A stretch of 64,000 nt of DNA from RGIG3701 sp964438515 (lineage in GTDB: Bacteria > Planctomycetota > Planctomycetia > Pirellulales > Thermoguttaceae), in assembly GCA_964438515.1 (NCBI GenBank), contig CAYTLK010000002.1, positions 62,001 to 126,000 on the forward strand, in the 5' to 3' direction. The position numbers and the translations under genes are program-made. Every line of letters begins with the position of its first letter. The stretch's first letter is position 1. This document shows positions 48,960 through 58,294 of this stretch, one piece after another. The notes under the pieces are model-generated. The model had not been told where the DNA came from, made no database searches, and worked only from the letters and a program-made list of their open reading frames with translations.

Positions 48960-49841
48960 TTAATCTTTTTTCTGAGTTTGAGTGCCGATAATCATCAGCG
49001 TTTCCGCGATTTCATCGAGATCCTTGGGCGTTCCGCTCGTCCAAACGTTCCGAATGATTCCGTTTTCCGCATAAATAATGGTTGGAAATCCGAGACCGTC
49101 GATGTTTTTATTTCGATTGGCCGGGTCCTGACGCACCATATCGATCTGCGAAATTCGGAACGAGTCGGACGGGTCCCACCAAACCTGCTTGAATTGAAAA
49201 CCGTACCGCAAGAAACTTTCTTGGACGAAACGGTCCATTCGGTCGCGTTCAAGCTGCTTTTGGAGCAAAAAGCGCTGTCGTTCTTCCGGATCCATTTCGT
49301 ACCATCGAACCGGCTCGTTCGTTTTCGCGAAATAAACGACCGGAATCAGCATAAATCGGGAATTTTTCTCCGCTTTTTGAATTTTTGGGAAAATGGATTG
49401 AAGCATCTCGCAGGACGCATCGTCCCACGGTCCCCACAAAATTACGAAAATCGAACGATTCATGAATTCCGTACTTCCGGGAGCGGGCGCGCCTCCCAAA
49501 ATGGGTTGGAACGTCTGAAAGTCCGAAAGCGGAACGCCTGTGAGAAAATGTTTGTCGGATTCCGTACGAAACAGCCGCGACCCCCAAAGCAGAATCGGCA
49601 TAATACAAACCGCAACGAGCGACAGAACGAGCAGATTCGCCCAGCTTTCCAATCTTTTCGCCCGGCGTTCTTCTTCCGGCGTCATCATGCGCGGCATTCC
49701 CGGCATTTCATTCGAAAAAGAATCGTCCGCATTTGAATAGAATTCTGTGCGGGATTCGTTTTCCTCTTTTTGAACGTCGGTTCGGTCTCCAGATTCCTGC
49801 ATATAACGTTCCTTATTGAACACTTGCAAAGAAGAATTCAT
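48960..49841 (-). CDS. Membrane-anchored thioredoxin-fold protein lacking the CXXC
   Basis: 293 residues from the ATG at 49841; an upstream start at 50003 would overlap the preceding gene by 115 nt. A charged cytoplasmic N-terminus (about 1-65) is followed by one transmembrane helix (about 68-87) and a periplasmic thioredoxin-like domain. The strand before the active site reads FVILWGPWDDASCEML, where a thioredoxin would have WCGPC: only the last Cys (144) remains. The cis-Pro loop is kept as GFPTIIYAENG, and the C-terminal helix as DLDEIAETLMII. It is therefore unlikely to be a classical disulfide oxidoreductase; binding or a one-cysteine role is possible. It is third in the phoU-led unit, 47 nt after the second gene. 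Confidence 0.68.
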   Translation of the reverse strand: MNSSLQVFNKERYMQESGDRTDVQKEENESRTEFYSNADDSFSNEMPGMPRMMTPEEERRAKRLESWANLLVLSLVAVCIMPILLWGSRLFRTESDKHFLTGVPLSDFQTFQPILGGAPAPGSTEFMNRSIFVILWGPWDDASCEMLQSIFPKIQKAEKNSRFMLIPVVYFAKTNEPVRWYEMDPEERQRFLLQKQLERDRMDRFVQESFLRYGFQFKQVWWDPSDSFRISQIDMVRQDPANRNKNIDGLGFPTIIYAENGIIRNVWTSGTPKDLDEIAETLMIIGTQTQKKD

Positions 49842-49888
49842 GGTAGAAACCGCTTGGTTTTCATCGTGAATTCTTCCTAAAACGGGAA

Positions 49889-50563
49889 TTATTCTCCCTC
49901 GACAGAATCTTCGGTCACCATCGGAATGAGGAATCGATCGATTGTATAGTACGTGATTGGGCGGCTCATCGGGACGTTTCCAGAGTGAGCGGACGGATTC
50001 CACGGCAAAATATACACGAGCGTCAGCCCCGTATTCACCTCCGTCACGTAAAGTGCGGACAGACCGGGCCGAATGGAGTTTGTTCCGGGAATATCGTGCA
50101 TTCCCGCCGTCATGATGTACTTGGGTTCGGACGGAAGCATCATTGCAATTTGCTGATTTTCTTCATTTTTTCGACTTTTGGAAGAAGAAGTGCGCGAACT
50201 CTTCGTCTTTTTTCCGGCGGCGCCGCTGTTCATATATTTGATGGCTCTTTCGAGGTCGGTATACACGTTTCCCTGAAAACGCGCCTGAAAACCGGCGGAA
50301 TTCGAGTTTTTGGAAAGGACGCCGGCGGAAAGAACGCCCGTGGTGGAATCGAGGATGTACACCGCTTCAATTCCGACGTCGACGTAACCCGTGCAGGTCA
50401 AATAACCGTCCACGCGGTCGGATGTATTGGCGCGAGCCACTGTGACGGCGGGAGCGGAAGCGGGAGCCGGAACCCATCGGGAAACGGCGAGACTCGAAAA
50501 AATGCCGGTGCCGACACTACAGAGAGTCAGCATGGATACTAGGGCGAGGTTGGAAATTTTCAC
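49889..50563 (-). CDS. Exported protein of unknown function
   Basis: 224 residues from the GTG at 50563, chosen because AGGAG lies 7 nt upstream; the longer frame from 50617 would run into the end of phoU. An N-terminal signal or anchor (NLALVSMLTLCSVGTGIFSSLAV) is followed by a small region with TGYVDVGIEAVYILDSTTGVLSAGVLS, a basic Ser/Lys-rich linker (KKTKSSRTSSSKSRK), and a beta-rich C-terminus (SALYVTEVNTGLTLVYILPWN). The repeated pattern of value-to-string-like beta strands suggests one small domain. I do not recognise the family. It lies between phoU and the thioredoxin-fold gene, 50 and 47 nt apart, in one transcription unit. Confidence 0.65.
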   Translation of the reverse strand: MKISNLALVSMLTLCSVGTGIFSSLAVSRWVPAPASAPAVTVARANTSDRVDGYLTCTGYVDVGIEAVYILDSTTGVLSAGVLSKNSNSAGFQARFQGNVYTDLERAIKYMNSGAAGKKTKSSRTSSSKSRKNEENQQIAMMLPSEPKYIMTAGMHDIPGTNSIRPGLSALYVTEVNTGLTLVYILPWNPSAHSGNVPMSRPITYYTIDRFLIPMVTEDSVEGE

Positions 50564-50613
50564 GTTTTTTCTCCTGTGAGATGGTTTTATGGAAATAGGG
50601 AAAGGATGGAATC

Positions 50614-51387
50614 TCACTCCTCAATGGGTTTGATTTTTGTGTTTTTATCTGTTGTAAGTTCCGCTTCAAGCTCTGACTTTAGTTCCTGCTTCAAATCCAG
50701 CAGAGTACCGTCCATTTCCATGGTTTTTGTAATTTTTTTTGTAAAATCCAGTTTGTGCAGCGGCTGCACCACGCTCGAACAAATATTGCGCAGGTGAGAC
50801 GTCATGCGTTTCATGAATCGGTACATCAGCACGTCTGCGGCGGTACGCGGAGTCGGCGTTTTCAGATTTAAAAGCTGTTCGGTGATGGTGTCGCACTGTT
50901 TTTCGGCCCACTGGCACTCCCGGATGGTACGAACCGACAGTTCATCATCTTCATTTTTGATGGATTCCATGCACCAATTGAAATTTCGATGAATCAGCAC
51001 GCGCAGAATCATCAGCTGTTCCCGATCGACACCAACGGGGAGGGTCGGCGTCAGTTCCCCCATATCGAAGATATTTTTTGAGTAATCGCCGAGACGTTCC
51101 GCATCTTTAGCGATGCTCATCATCACGAGACATTCCGGCTCAATGATTCCGCGAACGGAAGCGTGAACGACCAATTCTTTGCGGATTTGCCGTTCGGCTT
51201 TATTGACGGTTTTGTCGTAACCGCAGAGTTCCTCACGCACCATGTCGGCAGAGACCCCATCAAGCGCCACACGACACGCAAGCAGAAACTCTTGTTGCGC
51301 CACCCGAAGCATTTCCACGAAATCAAGACGGATTTTCGTGAAGCCGGTCGGGATTTTTTCCGGTTTGGAGTGGAACCAGTGAAACAT
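50614..51387 (-). CDS. PhoU domain-containing protein
   Basis: 257 residues from the ATG at 51387, which has AGG 6 nt upstream; in-frame ATGs at 51399 and 51402 are alternatives, and the frame is open further up to 51600. Two PhoU helical repeats are visible: VEMLRVAQQEFLLACRVAL...VNKAERQIRKELVVH followed by SIAKDAERLGDYSKNIFDMGE, the metal-binding E/DxxxD pattern of PhoU. A second half with WAEKQCDTITEQLL and YRFMKRMTSHLRNICSSVVQPLHKLD repeats it. PhoU-like proteins restrain phosphate uptake or act with Na/Pi cotransporters; no pst or phoBR gene is in the window. First gene of a three-gene unit. Confidence 0.82.
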   Translation of the reverse strand: MFHWFHSKPEKIPTGFTKIRLDFVEMLRVAQQEFLLACRVALDGVSADMVREELCGYDKTVNKAERQIRKELVVHASVRGIIEPECLVMMSIAKDAERLGDYSKNIFDMGELTPTLPVGVDREQLMILRVLIHRNFNWCMESIKNEDDELSVRTIRECQWAEKQCDTITEQLLNLKTPTPRTAADVLMYRFMKRMTSHLRNICSSVVQPLHKLDFTKKITKTMEMDGTLLDLKQELKSELEAELTTDKNTKIKPIEE

Positions 51388-51444
51388 AAATAACCTCATC
51401 ATTTCTGAAAAAGCAGAAGGAAAAAGCGAATTCGTTAATCGTTT

Positions 51445-51473
51445 ATTTTCTACTATCTGTCTCACTCTGTCAA
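51445..51473 (-). promoter_or_regulatory. Promoter of the phoU unit
   Basis: On the minus strand a perfect TTGACA (51468-51473), 17-bp spacer, GAAAAT (51445-51450). Transcript start near 51438, about 50 nt before the ATG. No clear Pho box is seen. Confidence 0.55.
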
Positions 51474-51562
51474 GTGGGGGATTCCCAACTTTTTCCAGTT
51501 TTTTACGTTTCCCAAGGAAAAAGCAGATGAATCCCCGTATGAATGATTCTTGTTGCGTTATT

Positions 51563-54500
51563 CTAATGGTTCTTTTTCCACCGGAACCCAAAGAATGCAA
51601 GCGTTCCCAAGAGCATCAGGATCCAAGAGGAAGGTTCCGGTGCGCCAATCATCGCGTAAAGTGTGGAGCCGTCCGCAGAAATTCCGAGCGCCCAGGAAAG
51701 TCCAGCAATGTCGAGCGCCGGGGCGGAGAGTGAAAGCGACGAAAGATCGAAGTCCGTCAAATCTCCCGCCTGACCGACGAGTAAATCCCAGTGCGTCAGA
51801 CCCACGTCCGTGTCGGAAGGCATATAGCCGCCCACGAGCGACAGCGCCACGCTGCTTCCAGGGGTGATGGAAAGCGTTCCGGTCGTTGTGATTTGGTCGT
51901 ATGAACCGAGGGTCACGCCGCCGATGTCCGCAAGAAGCGTTCCATTCAAGTCGAACTCATTTGTAAGTGCCAAAACGCCTGTTTTTCCCGTGGGAGTCCC
52001 CTGAATCGCGCTGTTTCCGCCGTTCATCGTGACGGCTCCGCTAATCGTACCATTCCCGGTCAACGTTCCACCTTCGATTGCAATCGCGCCCGCATAATTT
52101 CCATTCACTTCGACGGTTCCTCCCTGAATCGTCAGTGCTCCGGCAAACGTGTTTTCGGTGTTCGACAGAAGGAGCGTTCCTGTTCCGGTTTTCGCAATGG
52201 AAACATTTCCAGCAACGTTCCAAGCCGCGAGTTTTCCCTGATAATCGAGGGTCGAACCTTCCGCAATGTCGAACGTATGCAGTCCCGTTGCGTCGAACGG
52301 TTTGATGTTTTCAGCAGAACCGCCGCTCGTGAGGAAGTTGAGCTGAGCCGTAATTGTGGAGGTTCCCGAATTTGCAACCGTCGAAATGCCGCCGCGGACT
52401 CGGTGTCCCGTTCGGTTGTTTGTGTCTTTGAGGCGACCGCCGTTCATCACGACGTCGCCGATGAACTGGTCGTTCAGCAGGTCCAGCGTTCCTGCAATCA
52501 CGGGGATCGTGAGGTCGGCACCGTTCCAGCCGAGCAGGTGAGCCGACTTGAGGTTTACCGTTGCGCCGGCATCAATCTGAATTTCCTTTCCGAGCGGATG
52601 ATCCGTCGACATGTAATTGTAAGCCTGAGAGGTTTGAATGTTGAGCGTTCCTTCTTTCACGTGGATGATTCCGTTAAAACGGGGCGTGGAGTTGGACGTA
52701 CTTGTAAGCGTCAGAGCGGCAGAACCGATTTTTTCAAACGTTCCGTCTCCCCGAAGGAGGCTCGTGATGGAGGCGTCTGCCGTGGGATTGACCGAAAGAA
52801 CCGCATCCTTCAGAATCGTAATGTTCGCCTCGACCGACCCGCTGATTCCGCTCGTAAGGGTTGTAACGCCCCGGCTGATTCGGAACGTTCCGTTGTTTTC
52901 GAATGCGTTCGTCATCGTGTACGTGTCGCGGTGAATGTCGAGAACGGCCCCCGAAGCGACGGTGACTTTTCCGGTTCCGAGCGTTCCGGTAGTTCCGTCG
53001 TACGTGGTTCCGTTGATGACGCCTTCGTGTCCGACTTGCAGAATTAGGTTGCTGATGTTGGTCGCACCGTACGTGTTTTCACCGAGCAAAATGAAGACGT
53101 TGCTTGCAAGTTCCGCAGACGCATTCAGCGTTCCGCCGGAAATCACACCCGAAAGGGCCGAATGGTTTGCTTTACCATCCGAGAACAGCATGATTTTTGC
53201 CGCATCCACAATCTCCACATTCGCTTTCAGCAGCTGCATCGCGGTGGGGGCCGCAGAGTCCCAATACGTATTGAATCGAATCGCGCCGCGATTTTCGTTG
53301 TTTGTGCCTTTCCATCCGTTTCCAGTGATTCGGAAATTGGTTGTGTTGTCGGAAAAATCGCCAATTATCGTATTTTGCATCCAAAGCTGAGCGGAATCCC
53401 GAACTTCGATGGTCTTTCCGGAAAATGAAGCCCAGTTGATTTGACCTGATGTGCGCCAGTTCTGCATGGCGATCGTTCCGGTGAAGCCTGTGAGATCGTA
53501 ACCGTCGAAACTCAGAGTGAGCGCGCCGCTTGTGTTTGCAGTTTGAATGAGCCACGTTCCGGAACCTGCGATTTTCTGGGAGTTGGAAACGTCGGCGATG
53601 GAGTCCGTTTGGAACGTTGCGCCAGTCGCAATGTTCGTCGTTCCGGAGCCGCTGAGGGCTGCGGTCATCGAAAAAACGCCGGAGTTTACGTTAAATGTAC
53701 CATTATTCGTAACGGACGCACCGTACGCGTAGGTATTTGTACGATTGAAATTCAGCGTTGCGCCGCTTGAGACGGTCGTTGCGCCGGTTCCGAGCGTTCC
53801 GGTAGTTCCATCGTAATCGACGTTATTCACCTTTCCGACGTGTCCGATCTGCAGAATGCCGGACGTGACGGTCGTGGCGCCGTAGGAGTTGGACCCCGTA
53901 AGAATCAGACGGTTTGTCGTTTTGCCGATCGTGTTGGCGTCCAAAGTATAATTGCCGGAAATGCTGCCGGAAATCATTGCGTAAACGAGATTGGAGTCGC
54001 CGAAAGCGGAAATTCGGGCGTTGTTGGACAGCGTGACGGCGCCGGAAAGGACGGTCATTCCCATGTCGGATTCGTCGGCGACCTTAATATTGACGGCCGC
54101 CTGGAAGCGGATGGCGCCGCGTCGTTCGTTGGTCGCCCAGCCGTTTCCCGCAATAATGAGATTGTTGGAAATCGTGGTGCTTGCATTTCCAATCCAGAAC
54201 TGTGCTGTGTCGCGGACTTCAAGCGTCCGCCCCAGAACGTCATTCCAATTGACGGAAACGCGCTGTCCTTGAAACGCGAGCGTTCCGGTGAAACCATCGA
54301 GATCCGCAAGCTGCGCCGCACTAAGCGACAGTTCTTTTGCGACCCCGGCTGCACCGTCGGGCGTCACGGTGAGGAAGGTTCCGGAACCGGAAATCTTGTT
54401 TCCGAGAAGCATGCTTGTATCGCTGCGATTCACCTGAAACGTTGCGCCCGAGTCGATTTGTACGGCTCCGACGAGCGTTCCGCCATTCGTTCGATCGAGT

Positions 54501-55729
54501 GCAAGAGTTCCCTGTGCGACTTCCGTTCCGCCGTCGTACGTGCTTGCAGCAGTGAGCGTGAGTGTTCCGGTGCCGCTTTTTACGAGTTTCTGTGACGTAA
54601 ATCCTTCTTTATTTGCGATGACGCCAGTAAGTTTCGAGTTGTAGCCGGAATCCACGACGATCGTGTTTGTGCCGCCTTCCGTCGCGAGGTATGCGGGTAA
54701 ATCGACACTTGCGTTTATTGTACGAGAACCATTGATTTCGATGCTGGACGTTCCGGTTGAGTCGATGACTTTTCCGCCTGCAAGGGTCATATTGGCGGTT
54801 GCGGCAGCGTAAGAAGCCCCTTTCAAATCCACTACACCGCCGGAAACGAGCGTGGGATTGTTGGTGAAAGTGACGCCGGTTTGAAAAATGGTTGAATAAT
54901 CCATGGCGCTTCCGATCGACACATTTCCCGTGACGTTCGTGACGGACCCCCAGAGGAATGAGCCGGTTCCAGAGGTCGAAACGGAGGAGATTGAGGTGTT
55001 GTTACTCCACGTGATGACGCCGTTTGAAGTCGAATAGATGCCGGAAAAGCCCGATGCATCCCCGCTGATGGTGAGCGTTCCTGGCCCCTTTTGAGTGACG
55101 GTCGCACTTGAGCCGCCCGTAATTGCGTTCGTGAGCGTCACATCGTCCGTTCGCGCAAACGCAAGACTCGCATTGGCCGCAATGGAAACGGCTCCGGTTC
55201 CGAGTGTGCCGGTTGTGCCGTTGTTTCCGATTTGAAGTGTGCCGGTCGAAATGGTCGTCGCGCCGTACGTGTTGGTCCCCGAAAGAATCAGTACGCCGGC
55301 CCCCGTTGCGCCCATGGAATTGTACTCAAGCGTGAAATCGCCTGAAACGTTTCCAGAAATGATTCCGTAACAACTGGCGGTACCGTTGCGGGTTGAAATA
55401 CGGGAGTTTCCTTCCAGAATGACGTTTCCGGCGATTTTGGCACATTCCGTCGCCGAATTACCGCCGGCAAAACGCAGCGGACCGAACTGTTCGGACGTGT
55501 TCCAGCCGTTTCCGCTGATGTAGAATGTGTTCGCAAGCGATACGTTGGCCGTAATCCACACCTGATTGTCCTGCGTGACGCGCACATCGTTGGTTCCGAA
55601 TGCATCGGCCGTTGTTACTTGCGCACGGCCTGAAACCGTAGTCGTTTCCGCTGATGCGGCGGAAATTAAACCGCCTAACAACAAAGCTGCAATGCTTGAA
55701 AATCCGAGAATGGAAGTAATTTTGAACAC
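51563..55729 (-). CDS. PEP-CTERM surface protein with autotransporter-associated beta-strand repeats
   Basis: About 1,388 residues. The start is taken as the GTG at 55729, with GGAG 8 nt upstream; the GTG at 55738 adds three residues. A signal peptide (ending ISAASAE) precedes many repeats of the autotransporter-associated beta-strand type, e.g. GTGTLTLTAASTYDGGTEVAQGTLAL, NTYGATTISTGTLQIGNNGTTGTLGTG, GGTVEVNGNYAGAI. They build a long right-handed beta-helix. Three larger copies of a NNRGAIRF-containing block show internal duplication. The C-terminus is a PEP-CTERM sorting signal: APEPSSW, a hydrophobic helix and RWKKNH. It is thus expected to be sorted by an exosortase, not to be a true autotransporter with a barrel. 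No exosortase gene is in the window. Confidence 0.9.
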   Translation of the reverse strand: MFKITSILGFSSIAALLLGGLISAASAETTTVSGRAQVTTADAFGTNDVRVTQDNQVWITANVSLANTFYISGNGWNTSEQFGPLRFAGGNSATECAKIAGNVILEGNSRISTRNGTASCYGIISGNVSGDFTLEYNSMGATGAGVLILSGTNTYGATTISTGTLQIGNNGTTGTLGTGAVSIAANASLAFARTDDVTLTNAITGGSSATVTQKGPGTLTISGDASGFSGIYSTSNGVITWSNNTSISSVSTSGTGSFLWGSVTNVTGNVSIGSAMDYSTIFQTGVTFTNNPTLVSGGVVDLKGASYAAATANMTLAGGKVIDSTGTSSIEINGSRTINASVDLPAYLATEGGTNTIVVDSGYNSKLTGVIANKEGFTSQKLVKSGTGTLTLTAASTYDGGTEVAQGTLALDRTNGGTLVGAVQIDSGATFQVNRSDTSMLLGNKISGSGTFLTVTPDGAAGVAKELSLSAAQLADLDGFTGTLAFQGQRVSVNWNDVLGRTLEVRDTAQFWIGNASTTISNNLIIAGNGWATNERRGAIRFQAAVNIKVADESDMGMTVLSGAVTLSNNARISAFGDSNLVYAMISGSISGNYTLDANTIGKTTNRLILTGSNSYGATTVTSGILQIGHVGKVNNVDYDGTTGTLGTGATTVSSGATLNFNRTNTYAYGASVTNNGTFNVNSGVFSMTAALSGSGTTNIATGATFQTDSIADVSNSQKIAGSGTWLIQTANTSGALTLSFDGYDLTGFTGTIAMQNWRTSGQINWASFSGKTIEVRDSAQLWMQNTIIGDFSDNTTNFRITGNGWKGTNNENRGAIRFNTYWDSAAPTAMQLLKANVEIVDAAKIMLFSDGKANHSALSGVISGGTLNASAELASNVFILLGENTYGATNISNLILQVGHEGVINGTTYDGTTGTLGTGKVTVASGAVLDIHRDTYTMTNAFENNGTFRISRGVTTLTSGISGSVEANITILKDAVLSVNPTADASITSLLRGDGTFEKIGSAALTLTSTSNSTPRFNGIIHVKEGTLNIQTSQAYNYMSTDHPLGKEIQIDAGATVNLKSAHLLGWNGADLTIPVIAGTLDLLNDQFIGDVVMNGGRLKDTNNRTGHRVRGGISTVANSGTSTITAQLNFLTSGGSAENIKPFDATGLHTFDIAEGSTLDYQGKLAAWNVAGNVSIAKTGTGTLLLSNTENTFAGALTIQGGTVEVNGNYAGAIAIEGGTLTGNGTISGAVTMNGGNSAIQGTPTGKTGVLALTNEFDLNGTLLADIGGVTLGSYDQITTTGTLSITPGSSVALSLVGGYMPSDTDVGLTHWDLLVGQAGDLTDFDLSSLSLSAPALDIAGLSWALGISADGSTLYAMIGAPEPSSWILMLLGTLAFFGFRWKKNH

Positions 55730-55807
55730 GACGAACACTCCATTGAAACAAAAAAAAGTTCAGTGTGCGAACACACCTTCAGCACTGATTTTATTAATAA
55801 TGTATAC

Positions 55808-55835
55808 ATTATATATCGAAAGTCCGTAAAGTCAA
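55808..55835 (-). promoter_or_regulatory. Promoter of the PEP-CTERM gene
   Basis: On the minus strand TTGACT (55830-55835), 16-bp spacer, TATAAT (55808-55813). Confidence 0.65.
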
Positions 55836-56535
55836 ACAATTTTTGTAAAATTTCTTAAAATTATTCAAATTTTTTGGATTTTCAGGGTGAAAGTTGTGTC
55901 GATTGCAGTGGTTACATTGGTTATGACGGTTATTTCGGCTGATTTTCCCGCACTTTTGCAGATAGAAAGTCGTTTATTATTCATAAGCATTTTTTAGAAG
56001 TGTGATTCTGGGTGAAATCGAGTGAAAGTTTGAATCTCATGGTTTCACGAGCGTCATGCGTCGACAATCGCGCGGAGAGCCGCCGTCGGGTCTGAGACAA
56101 AAACACAGTATTTTTCGGGTCGTTTCGGGATTTTTATCGTTAATCGCGAGAGATTGAAGCAGAAACTCCTTCGGAGAGTCTTCTGCCGCCAAAAGCGCAA
56201 TCAAGATAAAATGGTTAGGATGAAGAATGTACATAGAATGAAAAGTATGCGCAAAATGAATGATGTATGTAAAATGCGCGTTGAATGAGTGATGCGAAGG
56301 GGTGAATTTTCATGATTCAGGTTGGGGAAAAAGCTGGGGAAAAAGAGGAATTTGAGGGAGGAACCGAGTGAAATTGGGGGAGGAGCCGAACAAAATTTGC
56401 TTTTCCCACTATAATATTTTACAGGAATCAAATCTTCAAAGCAAGAGCCAAAACTCAAAAAAAGGAGGAAAGAGAGAAAAATTTGCTGTTTTTTTTGGAA
56501 AAATTGGAAAATTTGGACTTTTTTTGTAAAGTTTC

Positions 56536-56565
56536 TTGGACAAAAGAGATTTTAAATGGTATAAT
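56536..56565 (+). promoter_or_regulatory. Promoter of the YTV-like gene
   Basis: TTGGAC (56536-56541), 18-bp spacer, perfect TATAAT (56560-56565). Leader of about 70 nt before the ATG at 56641. Confidence 0.65.
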
Positions 56566-56640
56566 ACGTAATGAAGATATGGAATTTAGGGATAATCCCG
56601 ATTAAAACTGGATTTTTGTACAACGTTCAAGGATGGTGTT

Positions 56641-58206
56641 ATGATGAAATTCGGAAAAACCACAAAATATTTCCCGTTGGGAATACCGGGGGTTGCGCTT
56701 GCGGCGTTCCTTGGGGGTGCCTTTTCAGGAAACCTCAATGCACAGAATGCGGTGTGTTCGACCTGCGGTCCGGTTTGTACTTACACGCCGCCTACGTATA
56801 AAGTTGTATGCGAGACTGTTTACGACGAACAAAAGGTGGTGACTTACAAACCCGTTTGGGAGACGGAAATGCGTACGCGGCCCGTCACGGTTCAGAAAAA
56901 GGTCGTCGAGACGGAAATGCGCGAGGAGCGTTACACCGTACGTGTGCCGATCACGGAGGTTCAGATTCAGCAGCAGAAGGAGGAGCGCGTTCGTTACGTC
57001 CCCGAAACGTGTGAGCGTGAGGAAGTGTCGTACTGTATGAAACCTATACAGCGTACGATCGAACAGGAAAAAGTGTGCGTGGTTCAAAAGCCCGTGTGTG
57101 AAACCAAGATGGAAACGCGAACGCGGACGGTGAACGAGCAGGTGACGTCGTACGAAACGAAGTACGTCGATCAAGGCGCGTTTACCGATCAGCTGGTTTT
57201 GAAGCCGAATCGCGGAATGTTCAGCAGCCGTTTGAAGTTCCAGGAGGCGAAAGCCGTCACGGACGAAGAAACGGGGGACGTGGTTCGTCAGAGAGCGGGA
57301 CTTTACTGGACGCCGTCGAACAAAGGAAAGTACGAAGTTCAGAAGATTTGGGTTCCGAATCCGCAGCCCGTTCAGGTTCCGAGGACGTACACCGTTCCGC
57401 GTCAGGTTTGCGAGCAGGTTCCTGTGACGACGACGCGGATGGTGGAAGAACAGGTTGTGACGAAAGTTCCGGTGGTTGTAACGGAAATGGTGCGCGAACA
57501 AGTGGTGAAGAAGGTTCCCGTCACGACGATGAAACCCGTTACGGAGGTCGTCGTGACGAACGTTCCTGTAAAGGTCTGCAAGTGGCAGGAAGAAGAGCGC
57601 GTGCGTCAGGTTCCGTACACGACGTGGAAAATGGTGGACGAATGCACACAGGAACAGTACGAGGTGAGAGTTTGCAAGATGGTTCCGCAGGAAACGACGG
57701 TGCGTGTGCCGCGAGTTGTGACGCGCTACGTCCCGCTGGACGCCTGTGGAAACGAAATCATTTCCGACACTCCGGTGCTTTCTGGTTCCGTGATTCAGCC
57801 GGCGGTTCCGACCGTTCAGACTCCGACCGTTCAGGTTCCGGCAGCTGCGGCTCCGACGGGGGCGCTTCCCGCTCCGGCACTTCAGAATGACGCTGCGAGT
57901 GCTTCGGAGGCGAGCGGCGAGAATCGGACCTTTGCGGAAAAACGTTCGATTGTGGAAGAACCCAAAACGGCGGCTCCTGCTTCCGGAACTGCGGCTCCGG
58001 TTGATTCGGCTCCTGCTGTTGCACCGGCGGCGGTTCCGGCTGCGGTTCCGGCGGAATCTCCCAAGCTGGAGGTTCCCGCACCGACAGTTGCGCCGTCTGC
58101 TGCGGTTCCGACAGTAAGCACACCGACATCGGAACTTCCGGGAACAACCTCTTCGGAAGTTTTGCCGCCGGCGGCCCCTGGAAATCCGGCGTCTCCTGGA
58201 ATTTGA
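56641..58206 (+). CDS. YTV-like repeat protein, candidate planctomycete cell-wall component
   Basis: 521 residues. A signal peptide (about 1-35, ending NLNAQ) is followed by CSTCGPVCTY and a long series of short beta repeats rich in Tyr, Thr, Val, Arg and Glu with paired cysteines: ERYTVRVPITEVQIQQQ, RTYTVPRQVCEQVPVTTTRMVEEQVV, QVPYTTWKMVDE, YEVRVCKMVPQETTVRVP. These resemble the YTV domains of the detergent-insoluble cell-wall proteins of Rhodopirellula. The C-terminal 140 residues are Ala/Pro/Val rich (AAPAPA type), probably disordered. I infer a disulfide-linked envelope protein. It is smaller than the giant YTV proteins. It stands 88 nt before a MerR-like regulator. Family call moderate. 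Confidence 0.75.
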   Translation: MMKFGKTTKYFPLGIPGVALAAFLGGAFSGNLNAQNAVCSTCGPVCTYTPPTYKVVCETVYDEQKVVTYKPVWETEMRTRPVTVQKKVVETEMREERYTVRVPITEVQIQQQKEERVRYVPETCEREEVSYCMKPIQRTIEQEKVCVVQKPVCETKMETRTRTVNEQVTSYETKYVDQGAFTDQLVLKPNRGMFSSRLKFQEAKAVTDEETGDVVRQRAGLYWTPSNKGKYEVQKIWVPNPQPVQVPRTYTVPRQVCEQVPVTTTRMVEEQVVTKVPVVVTEMVREQVVKKVPVTTMKPVTEVVVTNVPVKVCKWQEEERVRQVPYTTWKMVDECTQEQYEVRVCKMVPQETTVRVPRVVTRYVPLDACGNEIISDTPVLSGSVIQPAVPTVQTPTVQVPAAAAPTGALPAPALQNDAASASEASGENRTFAEKRSIVEEPKTAAPASGTAAPVDSAPAVAPAAVPAAVPAESPKLEVPAPTVAPSAAVPTVSTPTSELPGTTSSEVLPPAAPGNPASPGI

Positions 58207-58294
58207 ATCAACAGTTGTTCTACGCGGCCGTTGCGTGAATGCACGGCGGCTGCGGAGTGACGGTGGTGCGCACATCCAGAATGGGAGGAAACTC

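Larger units (their letters stand above)
55739..56640. other. Long divergent intergenic region
   Basis: About 900 bp between two envelope genes. It holds the two divergent promoters (55808-55835 minus, 56536-56565 plus). Around 56220-56300 are short irregular repeats of AAAATG/GAATGA. A purine-rich AAAGGAGGAAAGAG near 56461 resembles a ribosome binding site with no gene behind it. A 65-codon minus frame (56037-56234) is doubtful. No RNA gene is recognised. Confidence 0.5.

Noticed and set aside
56037..56234. 65-codon minus frame in the long intergenic region
   Set aside because: No ribosome binding site, no recognisable family and isolated. It might be a gene remnant but the evidence is too thin.
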